The notes under the pieces: generated by a model
The model's input: only the letters and a program-made list of their open reading frames with translations
Database searches by the model: none
What the model was told of the DNA's origin: nothing
Shown here: positions 39,852 to 43,078 of the stretch, piece after piece
How positions within the stretch are numbered: position 1 is the stretch's first letter
How the letters are laid out: each line of letters begins with the position of its first letter
Position numbers and translations under genes: made by a program
Source: CAYNSX01 sp964400165
GTDB taxonomy: Bacteria > Armatimonadota > Hebobacteria > CAYNSX01
DNA length: 43,078 nt
Direction of reading: 5' to 3'
Assembly (NCBI GenBank): GCA_964400165.1
Contig: CAYNSX010000019.1
Span: 1-43,078, forward strand

Positions 39852-40295
39852 TTACGGGGTGTCAGAGGGAAGCTCCATCAACTCCACCAGCACGCCATTG
39901 GCGGATTTCGGCTCCAGGAAGGTGTAGCGGTAATGGCGGCCCTGCGCGGGGCCGCGGACGCAGGGGAACCCGCTCGCCGCTGCGGCGGCGATGGCGGCTT
40001 CCAGATTTGGCACCGCCAGACCGATGTGGTGCAGCCCCTCGCCGCGCTTCTCCAGAAACCGCGCGATGGAGTTTGCGCCCGTCGGCGCGATGAGTTCGAG
40101 TTCGAGGCCGCCGAGCTCGAGCCGCGCCACGCGCACGCCCTCGTCCGGGATGTCCTCGATGGCCGCAGGGACGCCGAGGAGCGCGCTCCAGCGTTCGGCG
40201 GCCGCGTCGAGGTCGAGTACCGCGACAGCAATCTGACAAACAGCGGGTCGTTGGTCGTCGGTCGTCGGACGTCGGAAAAGAGTCTGGTCACCCAT
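39852..40295 (-). CDS. mce: Methylmalonyl-CoA epimerase (VOC family)
   Basis: A 147-residue enzyme interconverting (S)- and (R)-methylmalonyl-CoA, feeding the mutase encoded just upstream. Two VOC units: one with VLDLDAAAERWSALLGVP and LELIAPTG, the other with GLHHIGLAVPNLEAAI and NGVLVELME. Metal ligands His (GLHHIG) and Glu (LVELM) are present; the usual first His of the D-H-I-G-I-A-V start is Gln here (VCQIAVAV). Gln is a metal ligand in some glyoxalases, so activity is still plausible. The only available start, ATG 40295, adds about 18 residues encoded by a CGACGACC-rich simple repeat, so the N-terminus seems to have been captured from repeat sequence. Confidence 0.87.
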   Translation of the reverse strand: MGDQTLFRRPTTDDQRPAVCQIAVAVLDLDAAAERWSALLGVPAAIEDIPDEGVRVARLELGGLELELIAPTGANSIARFLEKRGEGLHHIGLAVPNLEAAIAAAAASGFPCVRGPAQGRHYRYTFLEPKSANGVLVELMELPSDTP

Positions 40296-40316
40296 TCACC
40301 ATTCTCCATTCACCAT

Positions 40317-40322
<6 letters not shown>
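40240..40322. repeat. Simple-sequence repeats between mutase and epimerase
   Basis: GGTCGTTGGTCGTCGGTCGTCGG (about 40249-40271, written here in parts: GGTCGTT, GGTCGTC, GGTCGTC) and CATTCACCATTC repeated near 40293-40318. The first encodes part of the epimerase N-terminus on the minus strand. Confidence 0.7.
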
Positions 40323-41954
<1,632 letters not shown>

Positions 41955-41991
41955 GCGCTTAGGATAGCGGATTGATAGCAATCCCCTCCCG

Positions 41992-42017
41992 GTAGCCCCG
42001 GAATTCCCATTCCGGGG
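41992..42017 (+). repeat. REP hairpin 1 flanking the RAYT gene (GTAG + 9-bp stem)
   Basis: GTAG (41992-41995), then CCCCGGAAT, loop TCCC, ATTCCGGGG. Perfect 9-bp stem. It begins four bases beyond the RAYT stop and points toward the gene. Confidence 0.9.
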
Positions 42018-42020
42018 ATT

Positions 42021-42545
42021 CTATAGCCATCCATCCGGTTCCGGACCCTCTGGCTTTGAAGCGAAACTGGACCAACGATAGCCCTCCATCGATTCGGCAA
42101 GACCCGCCAAGACAGGATTGTTCGCAATGTATTCGAGCGCTTGATAGAGACCTCGTTCGGAGCGAATTCGCCGATCGTGATAGCCCTCTTGCCAAATCGT
42201 CCTTCCGCGGGCTCGGCCGCGCGAGTTGACCGCAAAGGCAACGCCCCGCTTGAGATCGCGAAGCAGAACCGCGGGAGTGACCGATTCGCTGCATTGGGCG
42301 AGAAAGTGGAAATGATCAGTTATCAGCACATAGGCAAAGAGCTGCAATGAAAACTTCTTTCGGTAGAAATTGAGGACGTCCATGAAGATTCGGGCATTTG
42401 CTGCATTCGAAAAATGTAGCTCTCGTCGATGGGTGACTGAAGTCAGAAGATACGTCTCGCCTTCCGTCCACAAATGTGAATGACGTCTTGACCGGAACTC
42501 CTCGGCGGCAATGGGAATTGCCGCCCTACCAGGTGGTGGTTTCAT
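42021..42545 (-). CDS. REP-associated tyrosine transposase (RAYT)
   Basis: A 174-residue Y1/HUH single-strand transposase related to IS200 TnpA. The HUH metal motif is H78-F-H80 in ITDHFHFLAQ; the tyrosine region is RGLYQALEYIANNPVLAGL (Y134 or Y139 as nucleophile), followed by the typical YRWSS. RAYTs are thought to spread REP palindromes in trans. Two REP hairpins bracket this gene, one just past the stop and one inside the first codons. ATG 42545 overlaps the stop of the biotin-carrier gene (ATGA) and is translationally plausible; if used, the hairpin encodes residues 6-14. A later TTG (residue 25) would exclude it. The gene interrupts a propionate-pathway cluster. Confidence 0.92.
   Translation of the reverse strand: MKPPPGRAAIPIAAEEFRSRRHSHLWTEGETYLLTSVTHRRELHFSNAANARIFMDVLNFYRKKFSLQLFAYVLITDHFHFLAQCSESVTPAVLLRDLKRGVAFAVNSRGRARGRTIWQEGYHDRRIRSERGLYQALEYIANNPVLAGLAESMEGYRWSSFASKPEGPEPDGWL
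42504..42529 (-). repeat. REP hairpin 2 flanking the RAYT gene (GTAG + 9-bp stem)
   Basis: On the minus strand: GTAG, GGCGGCAAT, loop TCCC, ATTGCCGCC. Same layout as hairpin 1 and the same AATTCCCATT centre, but the outer stem bases differ in a paired way. It points toward the gene from the other side. Confidence 0.9.
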
Positions 42546-43078
42546 TCCACCCGCACCTCCACCAGCACCTTCCCCGCCTCCACCGTCTCGCCCGGGGCGA
42601 CGCCGACCTTCGTGACGGTGCCGGCGGCGGGGGCGCGGAAGTGCGACTCCATCTTCATCGCTTCGAGGCGGACGAGGACCTGGTCTTTCTGCACCGCGTC
42701 GCCCATTTTCACCTCGACGCCGCGCACCAGCCCCGGCATCGGCGCCCGCACCACCAGCGTCTGCGCGCCGCCGGCGGCCTGCGCCGTGCGCACCGATTTG
42801 AGCGTCGCCGGGTGCACCTGCACTTCAAACCAGCGGTCGGGTAGTTCGACAAACCACACGCTGTCGCGCTCGACGACACGGACTCGGTGCACCTGCCCCG
42901 CATACTCGAATTCGAGAAAGCCCTCGGCGCCGGCGGCGCGCAGCGCCGCCGGCCCGTCGGGCAGTGTTACGAGGCCTCCGCCGTCCACGGTGACAGCCCA
43001 CTCGCGGACGCCGATGGCGGCGAGCAGTTCTTTCAACGCGGCGCCTTGCGCGGCGGGCGCTTCTTGGCGCCGCGCAGG
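42542..43078 (-). CDS. Biotin carboxyl carrier protein of an acyl-CoA carboxylase, 5'-truncated by the window edge
   Basis: At least 178 residues of a biotin carrier. The C-terminal biotinyl domain has VRAPMPGLVRGVEVKMGDAV, the biotin lysine in EAMKMES, and APAAGTVTKVGVAPGETVEAG. The N-terminal part (WAVTVDGGG.., FEYAGQVHRVRVVERDSVWFVELPDRWFEVQV) resembles the BT domain linking carrier and carboxylase in acetyl/propionyl-CoA carboxylase alpha subunits. The frame is open to the window edge, so it may be a longer alpha subunit; TTG 43036 is the only candidate start inside. Next to epimerase and mutase it most likely serves propionyl-CoA carboxylase. Confidence 0.9.
   Translation of the reverse strand, partial: PARRQEAPAAQGAALKELLAAIGVREWAVTVDGGGLVTLPDGPAALRAAGAEGFLEFEYAGQVHRVRVVERDSVWFVELPDRWFEVQVHPATLKSVRTAQAAGGAQTLVVRAPMPGLVRGVEVKMGDAVQKDQVLVRLEAMKMESHFRAPAAGTVTKVGVAPGETVEAGKVLVEVRVE

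Overview
The window is GC-rich bacterial DNA. It opens inside a 16S rRNA gene and carries an apolipoprotein N-acyltransferase, lipoproteins, SLH domains, a copper-amine-oxidase-type stalk domain, a DUF1559-like anchored protein and a Rieske/cytochrome b complex. This mix suits a deeply branching soil or groundwater lineage such as Armatimonadota, Chloroflexota or relatives. That placement is inference; the 16S fragment would settle it. Two 10-N gaps (12623-12632, 18685-18694) lie in repeat clusters, so this is probably a scaffold from a draft or metagenome assembly.

Layout. 1-790: 5' half of 16S rRNA (minus), with tandem -35 boxes upstream. 1123-2926: a TPR protein and a zinc-finger/HNH/WYL protein of less GC-rich composition. 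3021-4995: tandem 174-bp repeats, a membrane protein and a DUF559 nuclease. 4988-8267: leuS, carrying two in-frame repeat insertions and a duplicated 3' end, then a zinc-ribbon protein. 8331-12495: an SLH surface protein with a decayed SLH tail behind it, a DUF1559-like protein and a cysteine desulfurase. 12920-15527: a small exported Cys/His protein, then a Rieske protein and a cytochrome b fused to two c-type haem domains (a quinol oxidising complex). 15559-17848: nth with a repeat-derived N-terminus and a tandem pair of paralogous membrane proteins. 18338-19232: almost pure repeats. 19233-24893: stalk-domain protein, smpB, three envelope proteins, and lnt head to head with a lipoprotein. 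From 25036 to the end every gene is on the minus strand: an H1-like basic protein, split MetRS, comEC/comEA, livF/livG, a 1482-residue subtilase with dockerin- and cohesin-like modules, fixC, a two-subunit CoA-transferase, a membrane protein, methylmalonyl-CoA epimerase and mutase, a RAYT transposase bracketed by two REP hairpins, and a biotin carrier protein running off the edge.

Metabolic reading. Biotin carrier, epimerase and mutase form a propionyl-CoA to succinyl-CoA branch. CoA-transferase, FixC-type flavoprotein and branched-chain amino-acid transporter ATPases suit growth on amino or organic acids, with electrons entering a quinone pool served by the bc-type complex.

The most unusual content is the repeat landscape. 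Elements of about 55-135 bp have inverted ends (CCTCACCCC or ACCCCTCCCC types) around one to three internal hairpins, giving a predicted cloverleaf. They fill intergenic spaces and also lie in frame inside leuS (twice, same peptide) and nth, and they form the C-terminus of the DUF559 protein. A second, separate system is the RAYT gene, whose two flanking hairpins share the layout GTAG + 9-bp stem + TCCC loop. The best candidate for an undescribed protein system is the zinc-finger/HNH/WYL fusion.
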